Positions 35,352-44,315 are shown, numbered from the stretch's first letter. The stretch: DNA of 64,000 bases from Mycolicibacterium frederiksbergense (GCF_029893345.1 NZ_JARXVE010000010.1:62001-126000), one strand, 5' to 3'. The notes: generated from the letters alone by a model not told the origin. Numbers and translations are program-made.

Positions 35352-36343
35352 GATCCCGCAGCGAAGAGCATCTGCATCTTGGCGGAGATCCACTCTCCCG
35401 CCACCACCGATGACCGCTCCCGACCGGTGGGCGGGGCCATCGGTTCGACGACGGCGTCGTGGTTCGGTTGATAGAAGAACGGAATGGATAAGCGCGAAGA
35501 GGTAACTCCCCGTTCGGGATTGACCACTCGGTGCATGGTCGAGGTCCAGCGGCCACCGGTCCACAGTGCCATCAGATCGCCGATGTTGATCACGAAACTG
35601 CCCTCGATCGGCGGAACGTCCAGCCACTCGCCGTTGCTTGACTGCACTTGCAGGCCGCCGACGTTGTCGTCCTGGTAGAGGACGGTCACCGCGCCGAAAT
35701 CCGTATGTGGTCCGCGCCGCATCTGACCGGGCAGCGGCAGCGTGGTTTGCGGATAGTAGTAGTTGGCGGTGAGTGAGGAGACGTGGTTGTCGAACTTGTC
35801 GTCGAAGTACATCTCATCGAGGCCGAGTGCGATTGCGAAGAGCCGCACGAGATCTCGGGACAGTTCGGTCATCGCGGCCGCGTACTCCTGCCAGGCGTCC
35901 CGGAAATCAACCGGATCTTCCGGCCAGATGTTCGCGAGCTTCCATGAGGCCCAGTAGTTTCCGAGCTCAGCCCGCTCCGCATCGCTGAGCTCGCCGGTGA
36001 CGTGTGTGCTGAACCCCTCGCAGAGGTCTGGGGGAGTGGTCTGGCCCAGCGTCTGGGCGGTGGTGCCGCTGAAGCGGCGGAATCCCGATACGCCCGGGCG
36101 GGTTGCGACGAGGTCCTTCTGCGCCTCCGGCAGCGTGAAGAACGCGTTGGTGGTGGCATGCATCCGGTCGATCAAGCGCCGCGGTACATCGTGGCCGACG
36201 ACGATGAAGAAACCCGATGCTTCGCACGCCCCGCCGATGGCGTCGGCGATGCCCCGGCGCCCGGCTGCGGTGGTGCGCGGGGACAGGTCGATGACAGGGA
36301 CGAATCCGTCCGCCGCGGTGCCCGCTTTGAGTGTGTGGTCCAT
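35348..36343 (-). CDS. isopenicillin N synthase-family Fe(II)/2-oxoglutarate oxygenase
   Basis: This 331-aa oxygenase has the DIOX_N-type N-terminal domain (VPVIDLSPRTTAAGR, GFFIVVGHDVP). Its double-stranded beta-helix core carries Fe ligands His and Asp in GPHTDFGAV and the second His in STMHRVVNP. The 2-oxoglutarate-binding Arg-x-Ser is in SSRLSIPFFYQPN. Such enzymes hydroxylate or cyclise small molecules; the substrate is unknown. It is divergent from the TetR gene, with a palindromic operator between them, and coupled to an MFS transporter. Confidence 0.9.
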   Translation of the reverse strand: MDHTLKAGTAADGFVPVIDLSPRTTAAGRRGIADAIGGACEASGFFIVVGHDVPRRLIDRMHATTNAFFTLPEAQKDLVATRPGVSGFRRFSGTTAQTLGQTTPPDLCEGFSTHVTGELSDAERAELGNYWASWKLANIWPEDPVDFRDAWQEYAAAMTELSRDLVRLFAIALGLDEMYFDDKFDNHVSSLTANYYYPQTTLPLPGQMRRGPHTDFGAVTVLYQDDNVGGLQVQSSNGEWLDVPPIEGSFVINIGDLMALWTGGRWTSTMHRVVNPERGVTSSRLSIPFFYQPNHDAVVEPMAPPTGRERSSVVAGEWISAKMQMLFAAGS

Positions 36344-36376
36344 ATCGTTGAGCCCTCCCGTAGAACATTGGTCGAT

Positions 36377-36395
36377 TATCGAACAGCGTTCGATA
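36377..36395. promoter_or_regulatory. TetR-type operator palindrome
   Basis: TATCGAAC-AGC-GTTCGATA is a perfect 8-bp inverted repeat with a 3-bp centre. It lies between the divergent oxygenase start (36343) and TetR start (36452). Length and position fit a TetR dimer site controlling both directions. Confidence 0.8.
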
Positions 36396-36451
36396 CGCGG
36401 ATCACTGTACTAGGCTGCATTCACCGGTCGATCCGGACAAGATGGTGTGAG

Positions 36452-37168
36452 GTGGCAGACATCACTGATACCGCAGGTGAACAGCAGGACGATCAAGCCG
36501 TCCGCAGTGTGTGGTTACGGCCGCGACGAGAAGTGCGGGGGAATCAGCCGCTCACCCGGGCACGCATCGTCGACGCCGCGATCGAGCTGCTCGACGAGGA
36601 AGGTGTCGACCGGCTGACCATGCGCCGCCTGGCCGACCGTCTGCGCGCAGGCGCACCCTCGCTGTATTGGCACGTCGACACCAAGGACGATGTGATCGAC
36701 CTGGCGGTGGATGCCATCTTCGGTGAGGCGCCGCCTCAGCGGGCGGCTGCCGCTGATTGGCGCACGGAGGTTACCGGGGTTCTGACATCGTGGCGTGCGG
36801 CGTTACTCCGTCATCCGTGGGCCGCGGGACTGCCGGCGCGGCAGCGGCCGACCATCGGCCCGAACTTTCTGGCCACCATGGAGACCCTGCAGGCGGCGCT
36901 GGCCCGGGCCGGTTTTGACGGCCATCGGTTGTCCTCGGCGACCTGGGTGCTCTACAACCACGTCATGGGTTCGGCCTCGTCGGAATCCACGCTGAAGATC
37001 TCCACCGACGAACGCCGACTAGGTCAACAGCGCCTGCAGGCGGAGCGTGACCGGTACCCGACGCTCGCGGACAACGGCTATCTCTTCGACGACGATTTCG
37101 AAGGCAGCTACCGGACTGGCCTGCGGTATCTGCTGGACGGGCTCGAAGCCCAATTAGGACAGCAGTGA
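36452..37168 (+). CDS. TetR-family transcriptional regulator
   Basis: This 238-aa repressor has an N-terminal helix-turn-helix (LTRARIVDAAIELLDEEGVD, then LTMRRLADRLRAGAPSLYWH). The SLYWHV segment is typical of the TetR/TetR_C-type subgroup that senses small molecules. The C-terminal half is the ligand domain. I chose the GTG at 36452; the frame is open far upstream into the oxygenase gene, but that part is antisense. It probably represses itself and the oxygenase/MFS pair through the palindrome at 36377. Confidence 0.88.
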   Translation: MADITDTAGEQQDDQAVRSVWLRPRREVRGNQPLTRARIVDAAIELLDEEGVDRLTMRRLADRLRAGAPSLYWHVDTKDDVIDLAVDAIFGEAPPQRAAAADWRTEVTGVLTSWRAALLRHPWAAGLPARQRPTIGPNFLATMETLQAALARAGFDGHRLSSATWVLYNHVMGSASSESTLKISTDERRLGQQRLQAERDRYPTLADNGYLFDDDFEGSYRTGLRYLLDGLEAQLGQQ

Positions 37169-37251
37169 CCATGCTGCGAATCGCGCGTCACGAAACTCCG
37201 AGTGTTCAACGCCGAGATTCACCGGTAATCGGGCAGCGCAGGTGGGAGCAG

Positions 37252-38688
37252 TCAGCGTGGCGGCGTAGCAGTAGACGCGGGGGCCGGCGCACCGCCGGAC
37301 GGCAGCGGTGTGTGCGCCACCCCGGGGGTTCCGATCGCTGAGGCCAGCCAGGGCAGCGTGGTGGTCAACGCCTCTGCCGCGAACGGCCAGTCGTGTTTGC
37401 CCGGCAGCGCGGTGATCGCACAGCTGATGCCGTAGCTGCGTCCCAGGTCGCACAGGGCGTGCGCGGCCTGGGTCTGGCCGTCTGGGGTGCCCGCGGCATC
37501 CTGCCCGCCGAGGCCGACCGCGTCCGGATTGACCGGGTGCGACCCGCGTTTGGTCGGGGCATTCGAGGAGATCATGAACCAACCGGACAGCCCCTGATAC
37601 GGGCCGTGGTTGGCGACCACGGTGACCGGGTCGTAGCTGGCCCAGGCCGCGGCGTCCCCGCCGTAGAGCCGGGCGATGGTCTGATCCTTGGTGCCGGCGT
37701 TGGGGCGGAAGTCCCCGGCGATGTCGACAAAAGAACTGAACAACTCGGGATGCATCAGGGTCAGGTCTACCGCGCAGGTCCCACCCATCGACCAGCCGAC
37801 CACACCCCAGTTGGTGTCGTGCACGCCGAAAGTGCCGGCCATGAACGGCGGCACGTCCTTGGTGAGGTGGTCGGCGACGTTCCCGCGCAGACCGTTGACG
37901 CATTCGGTGTCGTTGTTGAACGAGCCGCCGACATCGACGAAGACGAATACCGGGGCATTTCCGCTGTGGCTGCCGGCGAAGTCGTCGATGGTGGCGATCG
38001 CGTTGCCGCTGCGCGCCCAATCGGCCGGAGTGTTGAATTCCCCGGCAATCATCATGACGACGGGAAGCGTGGGTGCCGATGCGGCAAACCAGGCCGGCGG
38101 CAGGTACACCAGTTCGTCGCGGTGCTTGAAGCCGGATTCGTCATCGGGAATCGTGACCGAGACCAGCGCGCCGTGGGACGGGATCTCACCCCGTTCGCGC
38201 TGATCGAGCGCGGTGGCCAGATCGGTCTCGTCCGGCAGAGGTCCCGCCGTCAACTCGTTCCACAGTGCCGGCGCCGTGGGAAAGTAACCGACCCAGAGAT
38301 TGACCGCGACCCCCACGCTCAGCAGACACAACGGGACCGCGGCAACCGCAGCGGTCCGCCGAAGCCAATGGCTGCCGCGCCAACCCGGTACCCCCACCGC
38401 CACCGCCGAGCCGGTCAGCCCGATCCAGATCCACAGCGCCGCCGGCGCGGGATCGCCCGCGAGGCCCTGCGAATGGACAAACCAGCGGGCCCCGGCCGCA
38501 AGGCCCAGCCCGACCGCGATCGCACACAGCAGCCAGATCAGGCGCCGCCGCGGGGTGCGCCATCCGATCGCCGCGATCAGCGCTACGGCCGCTATTGCCT
38601 GCAATGTCGGCGGCAGCCAACCGTGTAGCAGCGACACTCCCCGGAATGCCGGTGGCGCCTGATCCGCCGCCAGCAACATCGATGTCAC
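37252..38688 (-). CDS. membrane-anchored esterase-D-type alpha/beta hydrolase
   Basis: This 478-aa protein has four hydrophobic segments within residues about 25-150, then a large extracytoplasmic alpha/beta-hydrolase domain of the putative-esterase (PF00756-like) type. The domain is related to mycolyltransferases. The nucleophile is in GVVGWSMGGTCAV and the His in ALPGKHDWPFAA. The C-terminal tail is Pro/Ala-rich. It probably acts on cell-envelope esters. It is convergent with the TetR gene; 79 bp separates its start from the end of the next gene. Confidence 0.85.
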   Translation of the reverse strand: MTSMLLAADQAPPAFRGVSLLHGWLPPTLQAIAAVALIAAIGWRTPRRRLIWLLCAIAVGLGLAAGARWFVHSQGLAGDPAPAALWIWIGLTGSAVAVGVPGWRGSHWLRRTAAVAAVPLCLLSVGVAVNLWVGYFPTAPALWNELTAGPLPDETDLATALDQRERGEIPSHGALVSVTIPDDESGFKHRDELVYLPPAWFAASAPTLPVVMMIAGEFNTPADWARSGNAIATIDDFAGSHSGNAPVFVFVDVGGSFNNDTECVNGLRGNVADHLTKDVPPFMAGTFGVHDTNWGVVGWSMGGTCAVDLTLMHPELFSSFVDIAGDFRPNAGTKDQTIARLYGGDAAAWASYDPVTVVANHGPYQGLSGWFMISSNAPTKRGSHPVNPDAVGLGGQDAAGTPDGQTQAAHALCDLGRSYGISCAITALPGKHDWPFAAEALTTTLPWLASAIGTPGVAHTPLPSGGAPAPASTATPPR

Positions 38689-38767
38689 GTCAACATGGTC
38701 GTAAACCGCTCTGTGAGCGGGCTGTGTTTCCCCTACTACCTAACGGTGCGTACCGGCGCTCATGCAG

Positions 38768-41023
38768 TTAGTCGTCGGCGGAGACCACCGAGGTCACGCG
38801 ATGGATGGCGAACTCGCGTACCCGGCCCGCAGCCGGGTCGAACGCGGTCAACTGACCGCCGCGCACATTGATCGGGGAGACCACCCGCTGGGTGGCCACG
38901 CCGGCCGGATCCACATAGCCGATCACCACCGAGGTCTGATTGATCGCGGCGTCCTGCAACTGGGTGATGGCCATCGCGGGATCCAGGCGCACATTGGCGA
39001 ACGGACCGGCCGCCACCTTGCGCAGCACCGCGACGATCGCGCCGAGGGTCTGGGCGGTCGGTGGGGTGGGCGGGCGGTAGACGCGGCGCCGGGTCGGTGC
39101 GGCGACGCGTGCGCCGCGGGCTCGGATGTCGACGACGGTGCCGGTCGAGTCCTCGGCGGCAGGCGCGAACCCGGCCTCCCGCAGCGCCGCGAGCACGTCG
39201 GCGATCGGCGCCTGCGACACCGCCACGGTCGGGGCCAGCAGTCGCAGCTCCAGGCGATCGGCCCCCGGTGCGGCAACGGCCTGAGTCAGCAGCGCCGGAT
39301 CCTCACACCGGATGAACGAGGCCGCGATCCCGACCCGCAACTGGCCGTGGCGCCGGGCGACGTCGTCAATGAGATACGTCAACCCTTGCGGCACAGGGGT
39401 TTTGGAGTGCTTCTCGAACAGGTTGTGTAACTCGCTGGCGGTCCGCCCGGCGTCGAGGGCGCGGCGGATGGACCCTTCGCTGATCCGATAGACCATCGCG
39501 GCGCCGGCCGATTCGACGGTGGCCACCTCGGCCAGGTGCTCGGCCAGTTCCCGTTCCAGCGGGCCGGGCACGATCACCGTGAGGTCGGCCTGCAGCAGGA
39601 AGTGGTCGAGCGGTTTGGGTAGGGCCTTGGCCATCGCGGCCAGCACATCCTCATCGGCGGCCCCGGCCAGCAGGCCGCGGCCCGGGGTGCTGATCGCGCC
39701 GCGCCCCACCATGCCCAGTGCGTGCGCCTCGGCGAGCAGCCCGCCGACCGTCGCGGGCTGCAAACGCACCGCCCAGCGCGGACGCCGCCAGATCATCGCC
39801 TGCGACGCCGCCCCGGCATCGACCCCGGTGCCCGGGGGCAGATCGGCCAGCACGGTCAACAGCAGCCGCCGGTCCAGCGGAGCGGCCGTCGAGTACAGCG
39901 AATCCGACAGTGCGGCAAACGGTTTGTTGTCCGGCCCGCGACTGCCGATCAATGCGGGCCGGGCCGGCAGGCCCAGCCAAGTCGAGGCCAACAGCTGCCA
40001 GCGCATGGCGGTCGGGGCTTCGATGAAGCGGTCGGCGGCCACCGTCGGCGCCCAATACGGTCCGATGCCGTCGCCCGGGTCGGGTTCGGGCATCCCGGCC
40101 GCGATCAGCCCCGCGCCCGCGGCCAACTCCAGCAGCAGCCCCAGTCGCGGTTCGTCGATGCCGGTGGTCTTGGCCAACCGTTTGACGTCACGCACCCCCA
40201 GCCCACCGCTACGCAGCTCGGGAACCGGTGCGGCGCCGAGGGTTTCGATAACCAGGTCGATTTCGCGGAGCAGGTCGATGGCGGCCCCGGCGGCCACCGC
40301 GTCCACGTCGGCCATCGTCGTGGCCGTCGTCTCCAACGTCGGCGCGGCCAACTCGGCCGGGCCGGGGGTCTCGCCGCGCAGCGCCTGGCCGACCAGACGG
40401 GGCAGGATCACCGTCTCGGCGTCGATCCGGCGCAACAGCCCGGCCTCCAGCAGCCGCTGCACCGGCCGGTCACTCGGGGTGTCGGGGGCCGCGTCGCGGG
40501 TACGGCCCACCGGCGAGCCCTCCAGCAGCCGGGCCAGCAGGTCGTTCTGGGCGTCGTCGAGTCGCTCGAGCAGATCCGCGATCTCGTCGGCGCTGCGTTC
40601 GGACACCTCCATCACGGCCTGGCCGGCAAACCAGGGCAGCCCGGACGCGACCTCCGGGGCAACCTGAACCGCGGCCTCGCCCCACACCAGGGCCCGGGCG
40701 CGCAGATCGCCCAGCGCGGCGGTCAGATCGTCGGCGCCGACCCGTTGGCCCAGCAGTTCAGCCAGCTCGGTGACCGGCACGGCGTGGGTGTCGGCGTGCA
40801 GGACCAGCAGCGCATCCAGCACGGCCAAGCGCAGGAAGTCCAATGCGTCGGTGGCGGCCTTGACCGACTGCCGTGAGATGGCGCGGGCGGCCAGCGCGGC
40901 GATCGTTCCCGGTGGCGGCTGGGCCAGGTCCGGCCGCAGCTCCAGCAGCCGGATGAGGCCCTCGTCGTCGAGGTCGGACAGCCAGGCACCCAGCGGGATT
41001 CCAGGGGTCGGTGCGGCGGTCAT
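38768..41023 (-). CDS. helicase C-terminal (XPB/Ssl2-like) domain protein, Rv0862c type
   Basis: This 751-aa protein carries the conserved actinobacterial helicase-C-associated domain (PF13625-like) in its C-terminal half but has no Walker motifs. N-terminal features are PLGAWLSDLDDEGLIRLLEL and GALRARALVWGEAAV-like winged-helix segments. The size and its place between ercc3 and the moa genes match M. tuberculosis Rv0862c. A role with XPB in DNA repair or transcription is inference. The frame is open to 41173; the ATG at 41023 gives the family start. Confidence 0.85.
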   Translation of the reverse strand: MTAAPTPGIPLGAWLSDLDDEGLIRLLELRPDLAQPPPGTIAALAARAISRQSVKAATDALDFLRLAVLDALLVLHADTHAVPVTELAELLGQRVGADDLTAALGDLRARALVWGEAAVQVAPEVASGLPWFAGQAVMEVSERSADEIADLLERLDDAQNDLLARLLEGSPVGRTRDAAPDTPSDRPVQRLLEAGLLRRIDAETVILPRLVGQALRGETPGPAELAAPTLETTATTMADVDAVAAGAAIDLLREIDLVIETLGAAPVPELRSGGLGVRDVKRLAKTTGIDEPRLGLLLELAAGAGLIAAGMPEPDPGDGIGPYWAPTVAADRFIEAPTAMRWQLLASTWLGLPARPALIGSRGPDNKPFAALSDSLYSTAAPLDRRLLLTVLADLPPGTGVDAGAASQAMIWRRPRWAVRLQPATVGGLLAEAHALGMVGRGAISTPGRGLLAGAADEDVLAAMAKALPKPLDHFLLQADLTVIVPGPLERELAEHLAEVATVESAGAAMVYRISEGSIRRALDAGRTASELHNLFEKHSKTPVPQGLTYLIDDVARRHGQLRVGIAASFIRCEDPALLTQAVAAPGADRLELRLLAPTVAVSQAPIADVLAALREAGFAPAAEDSTGTVVDIRARGARVAAPTRRRVYRPPTPPTAQTLGAIVAVLRKVAAGPFANVRLDPAMAITQLQDAAINQTSVVIGYVDPAGVATQRVVSPINVRGGQLTAFDPAAGRVREFAIHRVTSVVSADD

Positions 41024-41104
41024 ATTCTGACCAGCGTAAAGCAGCCTGGTTGTGGGTATCGGCCGGTCTCGCCACCAGTGCAGCGGCCTGCCACAATGTG
41101 GGGC

Positions 41105-41293
41105 GTGGCTGACAAGAAGAAGAACGAATACGTCGACAATGGCTGGCCGGTGCTCTCCGACGGCGACGATCACGCCGTGAGCGAGCTCGCGACCGATCGC
41201 ACCGGTGCGTTGTCTCCGTTCGGCGATGTGGTCTTTCCGTTGCCGGCCGATGAGCTGCCCTTCATCCAGCCGGCTACCGTCATCAACAGGTAG
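41105..41293 (+). CDS. conserved small protein, Rv0863 type
   Basis: This 62-aa protein (GTG start; ATG at 41096 possible) has DNGWPVLSDGDDHAVSELA and a C-terminal FPLPADELPFIQPA. It is conserved in mycobacteria at this spot and has no known function. It ends 2 bp before moaC, so it is probably co-transcribed with the molybdopterin genes. It is divergent from the Rv0862c-type gene across about 80 bp. Confidence 0.65.
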   Translation: MADKKKNEYVDNGWPVLSDGDDHAVSELATDRTGALSPFGDVVFPLPADELPFIQPATVINR

Positions 41294-41295
41294 CA

Positions 41296-41769
41296 GTGGG
41301 ACTGTCGCACCTCGACGAGTCCGGCGCGGCGCACATGGTCGACGTCACGGCCAAGGCTGTCACCAAGCGCATCGCGGTGGCAGCGGGCACGCTGCACACC
41401 CGGCCCGATGTGGTGGCCCTGATCGCCTCGGGTGGCCTGCCCAAGGGTGATGCGCTCGCCACCGCGCGGGTGGCCGGGATTCTCGCGGCCAAACGCACGC
41501 CCGACCTGATCCCGCTGTGCCATCAGCTGGCGCTGACGGGTGTCGACGTGGACTTCGAGGCCGCCGACGCCGCGGTGGCCATCACCGCGACCGTGCGCAG
41601 CACCGACCGTACCGGGGTCGAGATGGAAGCCCTGACCGCGGTGAGCGTGGCCGCGCTGACGCTCTACGACATGATCAAGGCCGTCGACCCCGCCGCCCGT
41701 ATCGACGACATCCGCGTGCTGCGCAAAGAAGGCGGTAAAACGGGATTGTGGGAAAGATCGACGCAGTGA
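41296..41769 (+). CDS. moaC: cyclic pyranopterin monophosphate synthase MoaC
   Basis: This 157-aa enzyme completes the first step of molybdenum-cofactor synthesis with MoaA. It has the MoaC motifs MVDVTAKAVTKRIAVA, PLCHQLALTGVDVDFE and TDRTGVEMEALTAVSVAALT, and a late basic loop. The GTG start lies 2 bp after the previous gene, and the 3' end overlaps mog by GTGA. M. tuberculosis has two moaC genes; this position corresponds to moaC2 (Rv0864). Confidence 0.93.
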   Translation: MGLSHLDESGAAHMVDVTAKAVTKRIAVAAGTLHTRPDVVALIASGGLPKGDALATARVAGILAAKRTPDLIPLCHQLALTGVDVDFEAADAAVAITATVRSTDRTGVEMEALTAVSVAALTLYDMIKAVDPAARIDDIRVLRKEGGKTGLWERSTQ

Positions 41770-42242
41770 CGCATTCGGCCCGGGTCATCATCGCCTCGAC
41801 CCGCGCCGCGGCAGGGGTGTACGAAGACCGGACCGGCCCCCTCGTCGTGAAGTGGTTGTCCGACCGGGGTTACGACGTCACCGAGCAGATGGTGGTGGCC
41901 GACGGCCGCGCCGTCGGCGAGGCACTGCGCTCCGCCCTGGCCGAGCACGTCGACGTCATCATCACCTCCGGCGGCACCGGCATCTCACCCACCGACGCAA
42001 CGCCGGAAGCGACCATGGCGGTGCTCGACTACCAAATCCCCGGACTGGCCGATGCGATCCGGCGCTCCGGGATGCACAAGGTGCCCACCGCGGTGCTGTC
42101 CCGCGGCGTCTGCGGCGTCGCCGGGCGCACCCTGATCGTCAACCTGCCCGGATCCCCCGGAGGCGTCAAGGACGGGCTGGGCGTGCTGGCCGGGGTGCTG
42201 GAGCACGCGCTGGACCAGCTTCGTGGAGGGGACCACCGATGA
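41766..42242 (+). CDS. mog: molybdenum cofactor protein Mog/MoaB
   Basis: This 158-aa MoaB/Mog-fold protein adenylylates molybdopterin or helps insert molybdate. It has the motif ITSGGTGISPTDATPE and the C-terminal NLPGSPGGVKDGL. The GTG at 41766 overlaps the moaC stop as GTGA; a GTG at 41748 is also open. Its own stop overlaps the start of a tandem 28-bp repeat before moaE. It is equivalent to Rv0865. Confidence 0.92.
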   Translation: MTHSARVIIASTRAAAGVYEDRTGPLVVKWLSDRGYDVTEQMVVADGRAVGEALRSALAEHVDVIITSGGTGISPTDATPEATMAVLDYQIPGLADAIRRSGMHKVPTAVLSRGVCGVAGRTLIVNLPGSPGGVKDGLGVLAGVLEHALDQLRGGDHR

Positions 42243-42298
42243 GCGCTTGCGCGAAGAGGAGACGGGACCCGATGAGCGCTTGCGCGAAGAGGAGACGG
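42238..42298 (+). repeat. tandem duplication of a moaE leader segment
   Basis: A 28-bp unit beginning GATGAGCGCTTGCGCGAAGA occurs at 42238-42265 and 42271-42298, with a third partial copy (GATGAGCGCT) at 42306-42315 over the moaE start. Each full unit carries an ATG and an AAGAGGAG Shine-Dalgarno, so the duplication multiplies the translation-initiation signal. Confidence 0.85.
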
Positions 42299-42306
42299 AT
42301 CTGCCG

Positions 42307-42735
42307 ATGAGCGCTGTCGTCGTGCGCGTCGAGCTGACCGACACACCGATCTCGCTGACCGAATACGAGGACCTGGTGGCCCATCAGGCGGCCGGGGCGG
42401 TCGTGGGCTTCTCCGGGGTCGTGCGCGACCACGACGGGGGCCGATCGGTCATCCGACTGGACTATTCCGCGCACCCCAACGCCCAACAGACCCTGGAAGA
42501 GGTCGCCGCCGAGATCGCCGCGCAGGCCACCGGAGTCCGGGCGATCGCGGTGAGCCATCGCATCGGCACCCTGCAAATAGGAGACGCCGCCCTGGTGGCC
42601 GCTGTGGCAGCGGACCATCGCAGGGCGGCGTTCGAAACCTGTGCCCGTCTCGTCGACACCGTCAAAGAGCGGCTACCGGTGTGGAAACACCAGTACTTCT
42701 CCGACGGCACCGACGAATGGGTTAACTCGGCCTAA
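42307..42735 (+). CDS. moaE: molybdopterin synthase catalytic subunit MoaE
   Basis: This 142-aa large subunit of molybdopterin synthase, with MoaD, inserts the dithiolene sulfurs. Family segments are GAVVGFSGVVRDHDGG, LDYSAHPNAQQTLEE, AVSHRIGTLQIGD and KERLPVWKHQYFSDG, with the catalytic Lys residues in the last one. An upstream start at 42223 would add a repeat-encoded leader of basic and acidic residues. The ATG at 42307 with GAAGAGGAGA upstream is preferred. It is equivalent to Rv0866, and its partner moaD is on the other side of rpfA. Confidence 0.92.
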   Translation: MSAVVVRVELTDTPISLTEYEDLVAHQAAGAVVGFSGVVRDHDGGRSVIRLDYSAHPNAQQTLEEVAAEIAAQATGVRAIAVSHRIGTLQIGDAALVAAVAADHRRAAFETCARLVDTVKERLPVWKHQYFSDGTDEWVNSA

Positions 42736-42741
42736 TCGGCT

Positions 42742-42763
42742 CGGCCTGAGCCGGCTCAGGCCG
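42742..42763. terminator. palindromic hairpin between moaE and rpfA
   Basis: A perfect 22-bp palindrome (CGGCCTGAGCC and its complement) spans the rpfA stop codon, 6 bp after the moaE stop. Its position between convergent genes suggests a bidirectional terminator. It lacks a T-tract, so the role is tentative. Confidence 0.45.
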
Positions 42764-43892
42764 GCGGGGCCTCAACCGGAGCGATCGGGTCAACCGGTCC
42801 GACCGGACGGTTCGGGGCCGCACCACCCGGGGTATCCGGGGTGGTCAGCGGACGCTGGGTCAGCGCCAGCAGGGCATCCTTACCGCTGATGTCCTGGGTC
42901 TGGATCGCATGCCAGATCTCCCGCAGGTAGGTCATGTTCGGGCCCTGGCCCGGGACCTGTGACGGGCTGTCCACGGTGGTGCCCGGCGGAAGGTTCTGCG
43001 GGCTGGCCAGATGCGGGACGCCTTCGGGAGCAGCCGCGGCGGCCGCCACCGGAGACGGAGCGGGGGCGGGAGCCGGGGGCAGCGCCGGGTCGAGCGGGAT
43101 ATCGGCGTGCAGTGCCCAGGTCTGCGGCTGATCGACCGGAGCGGGAGCCTGATCCCAGTCCACGGGAGCGGGGGCTTCCGGAGCGGCCTCAGGGGCGGGC
43201 ACCTGCAGCGAGGCGGTGATGATCGTCGCGGCCTCAGGGGCCGGGGCCAGCGCGGCGTCCAGCGGTGCGGCCTCGGGGGCCGGCAAGGCCTCAGGGGCGG
43301 GCGGCAGTGCCTCGGGCGCAGGCGGGGCTTCGGGGGCGGGCGGCAGTGCCTCGGGCGCAGGCGGGGCCTCGGGGGCCGGCGGCAGCGCCTCGGGCGCGGG
43401 CGGGGCCTCAGGCGCCGGCGGCAGCGCTTCGGGGGCAGGCGGGAGGCCCTCGGCGGGCGGCAGTTCACCGTTGACCGCGGGAGCGTCCAGCGGAACCGCG
43501 TCGTTGACCACGTTGCGTGGGGTGGCGGACGAGAGGCCGCGGCCGCAGGTGGGCCAGGCGCCCTTGCCCTGGCTGGCCAGCACGCGCTCGGCGACCGCGA
43601 TCTGCTGTTCCTTGGTGGCCATGAAGGCCGACGGTGCGTACTCGCCGCCACCGTGGGAAGACCACGTGCCGGGGGAGAACTGCAGGCCACCGTGGTAGCC
43701 GTTGCCGGTATTGATGGCCCAGTTGCCGCCGGACTCGCAGCGGGCTACCTGATCCCACTCACCGTCCGTGGCTGCCATGGCCTGACCGGCCATGGCGAGG
43801 CCTCCGCCACCGAGCACAGCGCCGGTAACGGCAATTTTGGCGACATTCTTTGCTGAAGACGAGGAAGCGGGCTTACGGTGCCGTCCACTCAT
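42756..43892 (-). CDS. rpfA: resuscitation-promoting factor RpfA
   Basis: This 378-aa secreted lytic-transglycosylase-like protein cleaves peptidoglycan and promotes regrowth of dormant cells. A signal peptide (residues 1-41, ending AGQAMA) is followed by the Rpf domain (about 42-120) with catalytic Glu53 in ARCESGGNW and a conserved cysteine pair (Cys52 and the one in WPTCGRG). The long tail is Pro/Ala/Glu-rich with a 13-residue repeat present four times (151-202), resembling the tail of M. tuberculosis RpfA (Rv0867c). The frame is open to 44006; the ATG at 43892 has GAGAGGA. Its leader holds a c-di-AMP riboswitch. Confidence 0.93.
   Translation of the reverse strand: MSGRHRKPASSSSAKNVAKIAVTGAVLGGGGLAMAGQAMAATDGEWDQVARCESGGNWAINTGNGYHGGLQFSPGTWSSHGGGEYAPSAFMATKEQQIAVAERVLASQGKGAWPTCGRGLSSATPRNVVNDAVPLDAPAVNGELPPAEGLPPAPEALPPAPEAPPAPEALPPAPEAPPAPEALPPAPEAPPAPEALPPAPEALPAPEAAPLDAALAPAPEAATIITASLQVPAPEAAPEAPAPVDWDQAPAPVDQPQTWALHADIPLDPALPPAPAPAPSPVAAAAAAPEGVPHLASPQNLPPGTTVDSPSQVPGQGPNMTYLREIWHAIQTQDISGKDALLALTQRPLTTPDTPGGAAPNRPVGPVDPIAPVEAPPA
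43287..43442 (-). repeat. 39-bp tandem repeat in rpfA
   Basis: Four in-frame copies encode PPAPEALPPAPEA, residues 151-202 of RpfA, followed by degenerate PAPEA units. Such Pro-rich linkers vary in copy number between strains. Confidence 0.85.
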
Positions 43893-43899
43893 ACGCGTG

Positions 43900-44095
43900 A
43901 AGGTCCTCTCGTAGGCGCCCACGAGGTCAGCTGTCGGGTTCGGGTTAGAGAGGCCACCCGGCCGGCGTCGTCGAAACGGCGACGGCTTCACCCCAAGGTG
44001 CCGCAAGCGGCTCCTGGTCCTGATAAGTCGGTGGACCGGTTGGGTCCCCCGCCTCCATCCTTTTTGTTTGTTGTTAACCCCTGCCCGATGGATGG
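43900..44095 (-). ncRNA. ydaO-type c-di-AMP riboswitch of rpfA
   Basis: The reverse strand upstream of rpfA has the ordered conserved blocks of the ydaO/yuaA aptamer: GGCGGGGGACCCA, then TTGGGGTGAAGCCG, then GGGTGGCCTCTCTAACCCG, and CCGACAGCTGACCTCG near the gene. A ydaO riboswitch upstream of rpfA is established in mycobacteria, and the ligand is c-di-AMP. It ends a few bases before the rpfA ribosome-binding site (GAGAGGA), which suggests control of transcript completion or translation. Exact ends are estimates. Confidence 0.85.
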
Positions 44096-44315
44096 AGCTC
44101 GGCGCTACCGGGATCGGGGTAGGTCATCCGATGGGAGTCGGTTGACTTGGGAATGAAGGTAACTGGTCCTTGCGGCCCAGTCACTTCTAGCGGTTTCGGG
44201 CGTTTCCAGCCAGGGCAAATACTAAAAGAACTTTAAAGGTCCAGGTTGCTGGAGCGTTCTTGCAGGTAATTGAGGCGCTCCACCGTGCTGTAGCCAGCCC
44301 GTGACCATTCCGTTA

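Noticed and set aside
43249..43450. Possible CRISPR-like array from regular repeats
   Set aside because: The repeats are in-frame Pro/Ala/Glu codons inside rpfA with no spacers.
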